From Harmonia axyridis (taxonomy: Eukaryota > Arthropoda > Insecta > Coleoptera > Coccinellidae), in contig NC_059502.1 of the NCBI RefSeq assembly GCF_914767665.1, forward strand, positions 7,068,001 through 7,132,000: 64,000 bases of DNA, written 5' to 3'. The translations under genes and the position numbers were made by a program. Shown piece after piece: positions 34,701 to 42,604 of this stretch. The notes under the pieces were generated by a model, which was given only the letters and a program-made list of their open reading frames with translations, searched no databases and was not told where the DNA came from. Within the stretch, counting starts at the first letter, position 1. The number at the start of each line of letters is the position of its first letter.

Positions 34701-34708
34701 TCCTCCAT
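14850..34708 (-). CDS. Fhod: FHOD-family formin (Fhod), 16 exons
   Basis: Diaphanous-related formin that nucleates or bundles actin, especially in muscle and stress fibres. Phase-consistent exons on the minus strand: 34356-34708, 25662-25720, 25213-25520, 24645-24858, 23802-24224, 23121-23270, 22226-22606, 20742-21033, 20353-20608, 18727-18912, 18391-18643, 18090-18247, 17753-17970, 17172-17364, 16522-16795 and 14850-14923 (3,792 nt, 1,263 aa). Order: unique N-terminus, FH3/armadillo, charged linker, FH1, FH2, DAD, basic tail. Sequence identity to FHOD1/3 is obvious throughout (NYQNYILRALGQ, VSVDTQKLEHLFESRAK, LDPKRSNAINIG, ALEYRTTRERVLQQ). The family's N-terminal GTPase-binding domain was not found. 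Other first exons may exist. Introns carry the TEs between 25.7 and 34.3 kb. Confidence 0.93.
14924..16521 (-). other. Last Fhod intron
   Basis: About 1.6 kb of AT-rich intronic sequence. No repeat with termini, RNA gene or additional exon was recognised. Confidence 0.6.
17172..20608 (-). CDS. Fhod: Fhod FH2 domain (six exons)
   Basis: Exons 20353-20608, 18727-18912, 18391-18643, 18090-18247, 17753-17970 and 17172-17364 encode the actin-capping FH2 ring. The lasso tryptophan lies in KKTVKLFWKEV. LDPKRSNAINIGMTKLP and GIEKLLTMLPT form the linker/knob region with the conserved Ile. The formin signature GNFLNG is split by the phase-1 junction ATA G|GT AAT. VPEVKDTVHKHSLLHHLC, the coiled-coil helix SKVDFDELTLSIQRL and the post region ALEYRTTRERVLQQLEKKANHRERNKTRGKM follow. 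All key FH2 residues I can identify are intact, so the domain should be functional. Confidence 0.93.
17515..17700. repeat. Dispersed repeat copy 1 in Fhod intron
   Basis: About 185 bp nearly matching 19365-19545 in another Fhod intron. The shared core includes CTTGGTTGTAG, TCACATC(A/G)ATGACACTTATG and TTTTGAGATTAGCGAA, in the same orientation. No coding capacity was seen. This is probably a non-autonomous element or an old intronic duplication. Confidence 0.8.
18913..20352 (-). other. Fhod intron (1.4 kb)
   Basis: Intron between the FH2 exons ending ...DLLTK and starting KQQELNKN. Apart from the repeat copy at 19365-19545 nothing is recognised. Two overlapping open frames at 19549-19903 look like translated low-complexity sequence. 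Confidence 0.6.
19365..19545. repeat. Dispersed repeat copy 2 in Fhod intron
   Basis: Partner of 17515-17700, direct orientation, with scattered substitutions and slightly different ends. Just upstream, at 19026-19034 and about 19102, two copies of an ACAGGG(T/G)G-TTAGTTAT motif occur about 75 bp apart. Confidence 0.8.
20742..21033 (-). CDS. Fhod: Fhod FH1 exon
   Basis: Encodes LAKSKSKVDVVKSP..., then ENELRWEEMVANMKRSLNLCDMDFTDLGSEDE, a segment conserved in FHOD proteins (their LSIGDLDFSDLGEDED), and two proline runs (GIPPPPPPLL and VAPPPPPLSNRLG). The FH1 polyproline binds profilin-actin and feeds FH2. The next exon adds PPFAPNPPPPVF. There are only three short tracts, so FH1 is brief, as is usual for FHOD formins compared with Diaphanous. 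Confidence 0.92.
21034..22225 (-). other. Fhod intron (1.2 kb)
   Basis: AT-rich intron with one short hairpin at 21282-21318 and no other recognised content. Confidence 0.6.
21282..21318. repeat. Perfect 15-bp inverted repeat in Fhod intron
   Basis: CACAGATTACAGATA (21282-21296) and its exact complement (21304-21318) flank a 7-base spacer. It can form a stem-loop in the pre-mRNA just upstream of the FH1 exon. Confidence 0.85.
22226..24224 (-). CDS. Fhod: Fhod FH3-FH1 linker (three exons)
   Basis: Exons 23802-24224, 23121-23270 and 22226-22606. The first begins DSLEEQGIEHIIQRYMSKPG, the conserved end of the FH3 dimerisation region, then turns into a low-complexity linker with KSRRHSTGTS, an asparagine run (NNNNN) and an acidic DDDDTSSSHSS tract. 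The second is short and highly charged, with a coiled-coil look (ALRQRRERAERQRHFLKQQQ). The third is Asn/Glu-rich with NENERNLLMQLKRE and ends SGLISKAKE. Linkers vary between species and isoforms in FHOD proteins. The small 150-nt exon, a multiple of three, could be skipped without shifting the frame. Confidence 0.88.
24645..25720 (-). CDS. Fhod: Fhod FH3/armadillo region (three exons)
   Basis: Exons 25662-25720, 25213-25520 and 24645-24858. The 59-nt exon encodes NSIVLRTQLSVRVHTII, which in human FHOD1 is the junction between the GTPase-binding domain and FH3. The next encodes ELRRALFSLKQIFQEDKDLV, GLSCLIKVGSEADQNYQNYI and HNQTVQWLYSLI. The third encodes FVEYTDSNCMLLVKAVQAVD and LLIYATTLINKVLNGVPDQD. 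FH3 mediates localisation and receives the DAD in the autoinhibited state. Conservation is very high. The acceptor of the 59-nt exon needs two bases of a codon from the exon upstream. Confidence 0.93.
24950..25198. repeat. Minisatellite in Fhod intron
   Basis: About 250 bp of imperfect tandem repeats built from AATGTA(A/T)TGTA-type units with periods near 11 and 22 bp, directly next to the donor of the FH3 exon at 25213. It produces spurious Ile/Thr/His-rich open frames on the minus strand. Confidence 0.9.
25721..27334. other. Upstream Fhod intron, unannotated part
   Basis: No exon encoding the FHOD GTPase-binding domain and no transposon was recognised in this stretch. Confidence 0.45.
27335..28592 (+). 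mobile_element. Near full-length mariner, inactivated (copy A)
   Basis: 1,258 bp bounded by TA on both sides, with imperfect terminal inverted repeats (AGGCCAACTGAAAAGTC on the left, complement of AGGCCAATTGAAAAGTC on the right). The N-terminal helix-turn-helix region reads RVLIKYCFLKGKNTVEAKSW. The catalytic region from 28029 reads SVFWDAQDIIFIDYLQKGQT, VLFHQDNAPCH and PPYSPDMAPSDFFLF, a DD34D mariner transposase, ending ALEGNYVE. Stops and frameshifts between about 27760 and 28030 break the frame, so it cannot make a full transposase. Copy B at 29616-30352 is the same family in inverse orientation. Confidence 0.92.
29141..29394. repeat. Long inverted repeat (65-bp arms)
   Basis: The arms 29141-29206 and 29330-29394 are complementary over about 65 bp with a few mismatches (shared core ATTTTATGCATTAGTTCTCG), separated by about 123 bp. 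It resembles a MITE or foldback element. It lies beside mariner copy B. Confidence 0.85.
29598..29606 (-). repeat. TACAGGGTG repeat end
   Basis: The minus strand reads TACAGGGTGGCCATTTGAAA, ten bases left of mariner copy B. The same motif plus an AAATGG core occurs near 45201-45390, so this is probably the end of a dispersed repeat extending left into 29400-29606. Confidence 0.5.
29616..30352 (-). mobile_element. 5'-truncated mariner (copy B)
   Basis: The left border 29616 follows a TA dinucleotide and begins ACAGGCCAATTGAGAAG, the 3' terminal repeat of the same family as copy A. Reading minus, it encodes the catalytic half (SVFWDAQDIIFIDYLQKG, MLFHQDNPPCH, SPDLAPSVFFLFSDL, RYNRCIALEGNYVEY). 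Similarity to A stops near 30352, so the 5' half is missing. A frameshift lies at a run of A's near 30000. The third catalytic Asp of DD34D is changed to Val (APSV against APSD), so this copy would be inactive even if complete. Confidence 0.88.
31139..31330 (-). pseudogene. Mariner transposase relic
   Basis: The minus strand keeps a decayed C-terminal stretch: SMKTKVKLKEL, then a Ser-His-Leu-Pro block in place of PYSPDLAPSD, and FGSNEVVIAEVEVY. Stops and frameshifts abound. The remaining motif order matches mariner copies A and B but is much older. Confidence 0.6.
32079..32106. promoter_or_regulatory. Perfect 28-bp palindrome with two AP-1-like motifs
   Basis: The half-site AGTGACTCAATTAA is followed immediately by its exact reverse complement. 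Each half contains TGACTCA, the AP-1 (Jun/Fos) core. It lies in the putative first Fhod intron. The palindrome is certain. Regulatory use is inference. Confidence 0.6.
34356..34708 (-). CDS. Fhod: Putative alternative first coding exon of Fhod
   Basis: 117 codons from ATG at 34708 to a consensus donor (TGCAG|GTAATG), ending in phase 2, exactly what the 59-nt FH3 exon at 25720 requires. The peptide (MEDDGLHLDGCYSDQECS, ILTQWFDSLESRSSHFW, FCNLSDGQRKERRANSMESM, CRSIAHRETDLLVALSENCS) is acidic and Ser/Cys-rich with no domain I recognise. Base composition is GC-rich against an AT-rich surround, supporting coding. If spliced to FH3 it makes a formin without the GTPase-binding domain. The frame upstream stays open to another ATG at 34804 except for one TGA at 34739-34741. 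It could instead belong to an unrelated minus-strand gene. Confidence 0.7.
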
Positions 34709-34804
34709 AGCGCGATACGACGTCAGGGCTCTCCAGGTTCATCGCGCCAGCTCGGCCGCCTTCTGGCTTATCGACCTGGGGGAGCCGTTGGTGTAGGCTT
34801 CCAT
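34709..34804 (-). other. In-frame upstream segment with a single TGA
   Basis: From ATG 34804 the minus strand reads MEAYTNGSPRSISQKAAELA-R, a TGA at 34739-34741, then TWRALTSYRA directly into the Met at 34708, all in one frame. A polypyrimidine tract and CAG acceptor (TTCCTCTTATCGCAG) lie just upstream, around 34828-34842. Readings: an upstream ORF, a readthrough or mutated start region, or a base error turning a TGG into TGA. Confidence 0.5.
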
Positions 34805-35412
34805 GATAAGGTGAAGGAATGTGCGAGCTGCGATAAGAGGAAGTGGGAAACGCTAATGAGTCCCTGCCTTTTTGTGTCCCCTCGGGTTTGGATCTAGATT
34901 CGTTCGCCAATTAGTCAAAGAAACGTCTTGTCTGGGTTGATAGCCTTGACTGTTGTTGTTTGAGGAATGGAAGAAATTTCTTTCACTAATTAGCGTTGTT
35001 GATTATTAGTCAGGTTTTTTTTTTGGAGGCGAGTTGATATTTCAGGAATTTTCTGTTGATAATTGTGTGCGAACTAGATAATAGACGATTGATTATGACA
35101 TTTGAGGTATTTGAGGAAGTTTGATAACGTCCTAGATTTCTATAATAGTAGTTTATATCGAATTGTGTCTGACTGACTCACGTCAGTGTTTGTGTGTTCA
35201 TTCAGGAAATTTGCTTATTAGCTGACTCTGTTGGAAACGAATTTTGTATCGAGATAGTAGTTATTTAACAGTTCATTTGAATGATAGTTTCAAAATGGTT
35301 GCGAATCATCCCATCCAAAAGGAGGATACTTAATGTGAAAATTCCCACTAAATTTCACATGAATGTTCGTTTGCTGATTATGCTGATTAAAGAATGTTTG
35401 ATTGGGTAAGTA

Positions 35413-36230
35413 GAGGGTGTTTTTTTTAGAGCTATAGAACTTTAAATTGCAATAAAACAACGATGGATTATTCGATTGACATGAATTTCATTTATCCGCT
35501 AGATAATCTTGTGGCATTACATTTTAAATATGATTTCTGGCATATGACCACCACGGTTAGCTCGAATGTAGTCCAATCTGGACGTCCAATTTTCGATGAC
35601 GTTTTCCAACATTTGTGGCCGTATATCGGCAAAAACACAGCGAATGTTGTCTTCCAAATGGTCAAGGGTTTGTGGCTTATCCGCATAGACCAATTACTTT
35701 ACATAGCCCCACAGAAAGTAGTCTAGCGGTGTTAAATCACAAGATTTTGGAGGCCAATTCACAGGTCCAAAACGTGAAATTAGGCGGTCACCAAACGTGT
35801 CCTTCAATAAATCGATTGTGGCACGAGCTGTTACATGTTGCGCCGTCTGGTTGGAACCACAGCTCCTGGACATCATGGTTGTTCAATTGTTCAAACAGTC
35901 AGTTTTTCTGGATGTAACGGTGTTTCGACATACACTTGAGGATTAGCTTCACTCCAAATGCAGCAGTCTTGTTTGTTGACGTAGCCATTCAACCAGAAGT
36001 GCCCTTCATCGCTGAACAAAATAAAATGGACGTAGTGCGTGATACGTATTCCGCACAGAACCATTCTTTTCGAAACAAAATTGCACTAATTGCAAGCGTT
36101 GTTCAGGCGTGAGTCTATTCATGATGAATTGCCAAACCAAACTGAGAATAAATCACTTGACAGCTGTTAAATCGGTCGCCATCTTGAACAGTAATGCCAA
36201 CTCAAAGTTATATACCTCGAAAAAAAAACG
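35413..36230 (-). mobile_element. Tc1/mariner-superfamily non-autonomous element, copy C1
   Basis: Minus-oriented copy of a five-member family. The left end GGGTGTTTTTTTTAGAGC lies after TA. The right end degrades before the terminal CACCC. It keeps transposase pieces (SCDLTPLDYFLWGYVK, QMLEKVIENW with substitutions), the shared internal deletion and an extra deletion of about 120 bp near 35885. It is inactive. Confidence 0.88.
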
Positions 36231-36469
36231 AGAAAAATTCGTAAGTAGTGGATTTTGAACATTAACATCAACGAACTCAACCAAGATATTAGTACCCTGA
36301 ACCAACTCTGTGAATTTCAAGTCTATAGCATATTCCATTCAAGGGTTATCTAAAGACCTCTCTCGGCTCGAAATTCTAAAATTACAGACATTTGAATTCT
36401 TTTTTTCTAAGATAAAGCTCTTTGGCTTAAACAGAAGAAAACCATGGTCAAGTTGAACGAATTGTGCTC

Positions 36470-36740
36470 CCAACAGCTTGACCATCAAGATTTGGGCAAT
36501 ATGGAGACCTTAGAAGTATGCTTCAGGGAGTGGATTTTAGCTCTAATGAAGTAGTGATTGAAGAGGTTGAAGCCTATTTCGAAAGCAAAGACGGATCTTT
36601 CTACAGAAAAGGTATTGAAAGGTTAGAAGAGTGTTGGAGTACATTAACCACTCTTGAAGGTGACCATATTGACAACTAAAGTCGAATTTTCAGAAAAAAT
36701 GTGTTTTTATTGGTTGGGCCCAAGACCTATTGAACGAAGT
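36470..36740 (+). pseudogene. Mariner C-terminal relic
   Basis: The plus strand reads LRSMLQGVDFSSNEVVIEEVEAYFESKDGSFYRKGIERLEECW and ends GDHIDN plus stop, the C-terminal pattern of a mariner transposase, with a terminal TGTGTTTTTATTGG-like segment. A related fragment lies at 40320-40510. The catalytic core is absent. Confidence 0.7.
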
Positions 36741-37945
36741 GTTAACATCCGTTAATAAGTTAATTCAACATTCAACGCGTAACAGTGAAAATTACAACGC
36801 TATAAAATAGCATATCCCATTTCCTTCAATCCAGCAAAGATCGTAACGATTTCTCTAACATGAAGAGGATCTAGTAGAAACATTCAAAATACTTGTAATG
36901 AACTGCAAATAGATGTCTTTATGTGCACACAGCCAGAGGCACTACGCGTTCAGTTACACTGCCGATTTTATATGAAAATATACCGTTGTTCATCACTACG
37001 GCCGTTACAAAGTCGGTAGAAATCCGACAAACAATTTCTGACAGAAAATCACAGTAATAAAACGATTCAGATCGGGCAATAAAGTGAAAAGTTCTGAAAG
37101 TACACGGTCGATCTTGAATTATAATTTTTAGAAAGTAGCAGTACCAGATTTGCGATATCGAACTAATTACCATTATATAAATTTTTCCAGATATATAACA
37201 AAAACCGCTGGTACCGATTGTTTACAAGCGTAATATTCATTATGGAATGTTTAATTAGTTATCGCTCAAAGGCGTGAACTTGACGTCGAAAAACTGCATT
37301 TACACAAGTGTGGAATGAGGAAATTTTAGAAATTCATTAATTCTCTCAATTGAATGTCTTTCTTATGAAAAAACTCATGGCTGAGGTGAGTTATTATTAG
37401 GACATTGCACAGTTAGCCTTTCTTCTGTATAAACAACGATCATTACTTCATTTCAAAGTGTGGTAATTGAAGTTATTGATATGAAATATATGGAAAGTTT
37501 ATACAGTTTCATCTTGATTCAAATCAGGAAGAGAAAAGCAGATAACTTTTAGTTTATTCTTGCGACAATTGCATCCTTGGAGACAAAAGACGAGCGCTCA
37601 AAGGCTTTTGGCTACACGTCAGTGAATTTTTTTTCGATATTCTGCTTGAATGTTTTATGGTTCTGTATAATCTATCCACACATGAAGATTGATATGGTTA
37701 TTCTAACGGGAGATTTTTAACAACATGAGAAGTTTCGAAGGTTGTTGTCTATGGTTTGTCAGTTGGAAATGTTAAAATGTGTTTACATATCTGTTCAGTA
37801 AGGTTTGATAATTCATCATAAATCGTTTGAAGCCAGAAAAACCAAATTATGGAAATCTGTTCAAGTGGCTTTGTCGACAAGCAAATTTGTGGTTTATGGA
37901 GCGAAGATAATCCTCAATCCATCAACCAAAGCGGTTCTATATATA

Positions 37946-38885
37946 AAGGGTGTTTTTTTTAGAGCTATAGAACTTTAAATTGCAATAAAACAACGATGGA
38001 TTATTCGATTGACATGAATTTTATTTATCCGCAAGATAATCTTGTGGCATTACATTTTAAATATGATTATCGGCATATGACCGCCACGGCTGGCTCGGAT
38101 GTAGTCCAATCTGGACGTCCTATTCTCGATGACTTTTTCCAACATTTGAGCCGTATATCTGCTATAACACGGCGAATGTTGTCTTCCAAATGGTCAAGGG
38201 TTTGTGGCTTATCCGCATAGACCAATGACGTTACATAGCCTCACAGAAAGTAGTCTAGCGGTGTTAAATCACAAGATCTTGGAGGCCAATTCACAGGTCC
38301 AAAACGTGAAATTAGGCGGTTACCAAACGTGTCTTTCAATAAATCGATTGTGGCACGAGCTGTGTGACATGTTGCGCCGTCTTGTTGGAACCACAGCTCC
38401 TGGACATCATGGTTGTTCAATTCAGGAATGAAAAAGTTAGTAATCATGGCTCTATACCAATCACCATTGACTGTAACGTTCTGGCCATCATCGTTTTTGA
38501 AGAAGTACGGACCAATGATTCCACCAGCCCATAAAGCGCACCAAACAGTCAGTTTTTCTGGATGTAACGGTGTTTCGACATACACTTGAGGATTAGCTTA
38601 ACTCCAAATGCGGCAATTTTGTTTGTTGACGTAGCCATGCAAACAGAAAGTGCGCTTCATCGCTAAACAAAATAAAATGGACGTAGTGCGCGATACGTAT
38701 TCTACACAGAACCATTATTTTCGAAATGAAATTGCACTATTTGCAAGCGTTGTTCAGGCGTGAGTCTATTCATGATGAATTGCCAAACCAAACTGAGAAT
38801 AAATCACTTGACAGCTGTTAAATCGGTCGCCATCTTGAACAGTAATGCCAACTTAAAGTTATATACCTCGAAAAAAAACACCCGT
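37946..38885 (-). mobile_element. Tc1/mariner-superfamily non-autonomous element, copy C2
   Basis: 940 bp flanked by TA on both sides, with ~35-bp imperfect terminal repeats beginning A(A/C)GGGTGTTTT. Minus-strand transposase C-terminal half: LTVWCALWAGGIIGPYFFKN, ELWFQQDGATCHTARATIDL, SCDLTPLDYFL. The frame breaks near 38240 and 38160. It carries the deletion junction shared by the family. Confidence 0.9.
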
Positions 38886-39234
38886 TACAAGCAGTATATT
38901 GAGTATTTTTTACCAATATTCTTCTTGAATTTTCTTTGGTTCTGACGATGTGGTCAGCTTGAAATTTTGCACAAAGCTTGAACTAATTACTGCATATGAA
39001 AAAAAAAAAATTTGAACTCTGTCGGACTCAGGATCACGGAAATATTTGGCAATTGTTTTTCGATATTCTTCTTGAATTGTCTATGGTTACACGATAATCA
39101 TGAAATTTAGCAAGAAGGCAAGTGCAAAACGGGATTAATAAGATTTCTTCAACTCCAATTCACCAATCCCGAACATTTAAACTAAAAATCGAAACCACCA
39201 TATCTTATCGACACCATCTCAGGCAGTCGTTAAG

Positions 39235-39590
39235 GCCACGTACCATGGGAACCGACCCACGCGTTGCAATATTAGCCCATATCTAGGTACCACGGTAAAT
39301 CATCCCGTCCATCCATCTTCGGCAACCAACACCTGTTGCAGCAGCGACTGGATGCTGTCCGATGGACCGGTCTGGTCCCTCGCCCGCCAGCAGGCATAGG
39401 TAACCTACTGACCGAGCTCTCCGCGAACTCGCGAGATGATCGTGCACTCCGGTGGTCGACGCTTCTAACGAACGCAGAAGAAGACCGGGTTTTGCGGAGC
39501 GTTTAAAGATCCACTAAGGTCGCCACCCGCCGGCCGAACTTGTCGCCGGACTTCTCCGTCGGAGAAATCCAGAAGGTGTTACACTGGATT
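39235..39590. other. GC-rich island of unknown origin
   Basis: About 350 bp much richer in G+C than its surroundings, with many CG dinucleotides. No terminal repeats or coding motif were recognised with confidence. It could be a fragment of a GC-rich retrotransposon or another foreign repeat. Confidence 0.4.
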
Positions 39591-39828
39591 TTCGGTGTTT
39601 TCATAACCAAAACTCATTCTGGAAGGGGTGGTTGATTGAATCGTGTGGTCCGAAGAAAATTTAGCAGGAATCTGAGAATATTGCGTAATTTTTTTCGATA
39701 TTCTTCTCGAATTTTCTATATTCTGATTCACCGATGAACATGAGATTTTCCATGAAGCTTGAGAATGTCATTTTACAGCCAAATGCAAATTTTCATCTCG
39801 ATCGGATGAGTACTTTTGAAATTACAAG

Positions 39829-40260
39829 GAGCCGAGAGACTGAAGCATTCGCCATTGTGACTTTATTAATAGTTTTCTCACATTTCTATGAAATATATTG
39901 GTAGATTTTGGTAGTTTCAGAAATATCTTTCCAAACTTGGCCAAAATGGCCAAGATTTTTTTATCAATGCCGGCATCTTCAGCTCCTGTTGAAAGACAAT
40001 TTTTCAGAGCTGCTTTTAAAGTTACAAAAACCCGCAATAGGTAAGGCGACAAATCTGTAGATACTTCATGCATCTTAGATCCTGGATGGAAAATTATAAA
40101 ATCGAACAAAGCTTGGAAGTTTCTCAATATTAAGAAACTTCATTTTTTCATTATTTTTTATATTATGATTTATAGTGATTTAATTTATGTTTCTATTTCA
40201 AAAAAGGTGATATTTTGCAAGGTTCCTTCTCATTTCATCATTTTTTATGGCTAACTGGAA
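39829..40260 (+). mobile_element. hAT transposase C-terminal fragment, copy E1
   Basis: The plus strand encodes the hAT dimerisation region: MAKIFLSMPASSAPVERQFF, then LLKLQKPAI by frameshift, aligning with copy E2 (KDFLSTPASSAPIGRQFARA). Homology starts at GAGCCGAGAGACTGAAGC and ends near 40250. The CTTGACTTGA-rich end of the other copies is lacking. The long minus-strand open frame here is its shadow. Confidence 0.75.
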
Positions 40261-40319
40261 GACGCTTGATCTCAAAGGTACAATTGAAAATATTGTTTTA
40301 GTTTTAGAAGAAATTAGAA

Positions 40320-40510
40320 AATTAGAAGTGATTGCGAAAGTTCAAGCTTATTTCGAAAGGATAGACGAATCTTCTACCAAAAAGTTGTAGAACAGTTAGA
40401 GGAGTGTTGAAGTGTATATACCAATTCAGAAGATGACTATGTTGACAAATATAGTCAAATTTTTAAGAAAAAATGTGTTTATACTGGTTAGGACCACGAG
40501 TTATTGAGCA
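40320..40510 (+). pseudogene. Mariner C-terminal relic, second copy
   Basis: Diverged partner of 36540-36740, with EVIAKVQAYFERIDESS, a stop, and the same terminal AAAAAATGTGTTTATACTGG. It is heavily decayed. Confidence 0.6.
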
Positions 40511-41239
40511 CTTATGCACCTGCATTAGTACTTTTAAAGCGCTTGCAACGTTAACAAACTTGTTCCAAGTGCCTTAAAAGTTCAGTTACACACTTTTATC
40601 ATATAATATTGTCGGGTATATGTAGATATAAATCCTTTTTGTTTTCTTCAACCACTTCCCATAGCTCTTCTACCATTGTTCTCAAACCGTGAGAACCTTA
40701 TTCTATTTTAGAGGAATTTTTTCCTTCGGGAATTATATTCAGCTCATAGATCATTGGTTAATCGTCTGCCTCCATTGTAAATATTGGGTACCGTTCTACA
40801 ATTAGAGAGAGTTGACTTTGTTTTATGACTGCTATAATAATGAATACACAGGATCAGGCGAGAGTACAAACAGTACGAGGTGTGAATGAAAAGTTAAACA
40901 TCGATAAGTAATAGCAGTCTTTTTTTTATATCACCTCTAAATGAAGAATGGAAGAAGTTGTACGTATATGGTATTCTTAGTCAATAGTGAGGTGTAAAAA
41001 TGCTTTTTTTCAACGAAAAACCTATCGATATGGTGTTGTCTCTTCGAAAATACAAACAGAAAGTTATTCAATAATGATGGCCATAACTTGGCAATCGTTT
41101 ATTTTTTCTTGTGGAGTTTCAATGTAGATATTGTTTATGTTGAGCACATGAAGAAAGAATAGTTCTTACAAGAAAGACGACGTTGCAGCTCTATGGAAAA
41201 TTCGGAAAAGTCAAGAATTTCTTGAAATTTTTTTTATGC

Positions 41240-42015
41240 TAAATTAAGCTATGATTTCAGATATTTATTGCTTGACTTGATATCAAGCTACTTGATATTA
41301 CTTGAGCTTAATATGCACGCGTCGCACGGCATATATTTCTGTAATCTCGTGCGCGCTTAGACTAAATAAAGGGATTCATCGAGCGCCGAGAGACTGAAGC
41401 ATTCGCCAGTGTGACTTTATTAGTAGTTTTCTCATAATTTCTATGAAATCTATTGGTAGATTTTGGTAGTTTCCGAAATATCTTTCCAAACTTGGAGAAA
41501 TGGCCAAGGATTTTTTATCAACGCCAGCATCTTCAGCTCCTATTGGAAGACAATTTGCCAGAGCTGCTCTTACAGTTACAAAAACCCGCAATAGGTTAGG
41601 CAACAATTATATATGATGCCTCATGTGTCTTAGATCCTCGATGGAATATAATGAATTCAAACAAAGCCAGGAGGTTTCTCAATATGAAGAAACTTATTTC
41701 TTTTATTATTTTTTATTTTGTTATGATTTAATTTATGTTTCTATTTCAAAAAAGTTGATTTTTTCGGTTCGTTTACACAACAAGTTCAATAAATAAAAGT
41801 GTTTTTTACAAGGTTCCTTCTCATTTCATTTTTTTTATTGATGTGACAATAAAACTGCTTAAAATTAAATAGCTTGATATGATTCGAGTACTTGATAAAT
41901 AAACACTTCACTTGACTTGAGATTGAAAGACTACTACTTGACTTGAGCTTGACTTGAAATTAAGTCAATCTCAAGCTAAGTAGCTTGAAAATCAAGCCAA
42001 GCCGTGAATCCCTAG
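41240..42015 (+). mobile_element. hAT fragment with subterminal repeats, copy E2
   Basis: Contains the hAT C-terminal region MAKDFLSTPASSAPIGRQFA, RAALTVTKTRNRLG, flanked by dense CAAGTCAAG/CTTGACTTGA motifs (41265-41320 and 41865-42005). It ends CCGTGAATCCCTA at 42015, matching the end of copy E3. Subterminal arrays of short motifs are typical transposase-binding regions of hAT elements. The left terminus was not found, so it is partial. At 41330 it preserves the uninterrupted site that carries an insertion in E3. Confidence 0.78.
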
Positions 42016-42604
42016 CTCTCGGTCACATCTTATACTTATTAGAGATAAAGTTAAATCAGCGGCGTTTCTTCTGTAACCGCGACAATTCCGCCGAGACCGT
42101 GAGGTGGGTGCCCACCTTTAGGCCGTGGTCTTCCGCATGGTGAATCTCATCTGTGCCGGTATTTATGCATTTATGCGCCCAGCCCTCGGATGCACTAGAA
42201 ACCCGCTGCTAGAGGTTAACCTAACCGTGGACTTCAATTAGAGGAGTCCATTATCAAGTGTTGCATTTTGGTTTCCCACAACCCGTGAGAGGTCATCATT
42301 GTGTTGGTGTGTGTTACAGAGCGACCGACAACGAGGAAACGGCTGATCAGATTGTGGAAGCGTGAAATTTGGACTGGATATGGCTCGTTTCTAGAATCCA
42401 TCCGATTGTTCGAAACGCCTCAGGTGCTATACATTTTTTCGAAATGAGGCTAGTCATATAACTGAGTGTATCGGATTTGTTATCGATTATGGTAGGTTAT
42501 GATTTTTCGAGCAGATGGTCTTATGAGTTATTAATTGTGATCGTACGATTTCAACGTGAGAATGTATTTATTATCTTTTATTGGATACAAGGTGGTTTTT
42601 TTCT

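Noticed and set aside
39822..40127. 101-codon minus-strand open frame, with relatives at 41376-41606
   Set aside because: The opposite strand reads the hAT dimerisation motif, so these are antisense shadows of transposon fragments.
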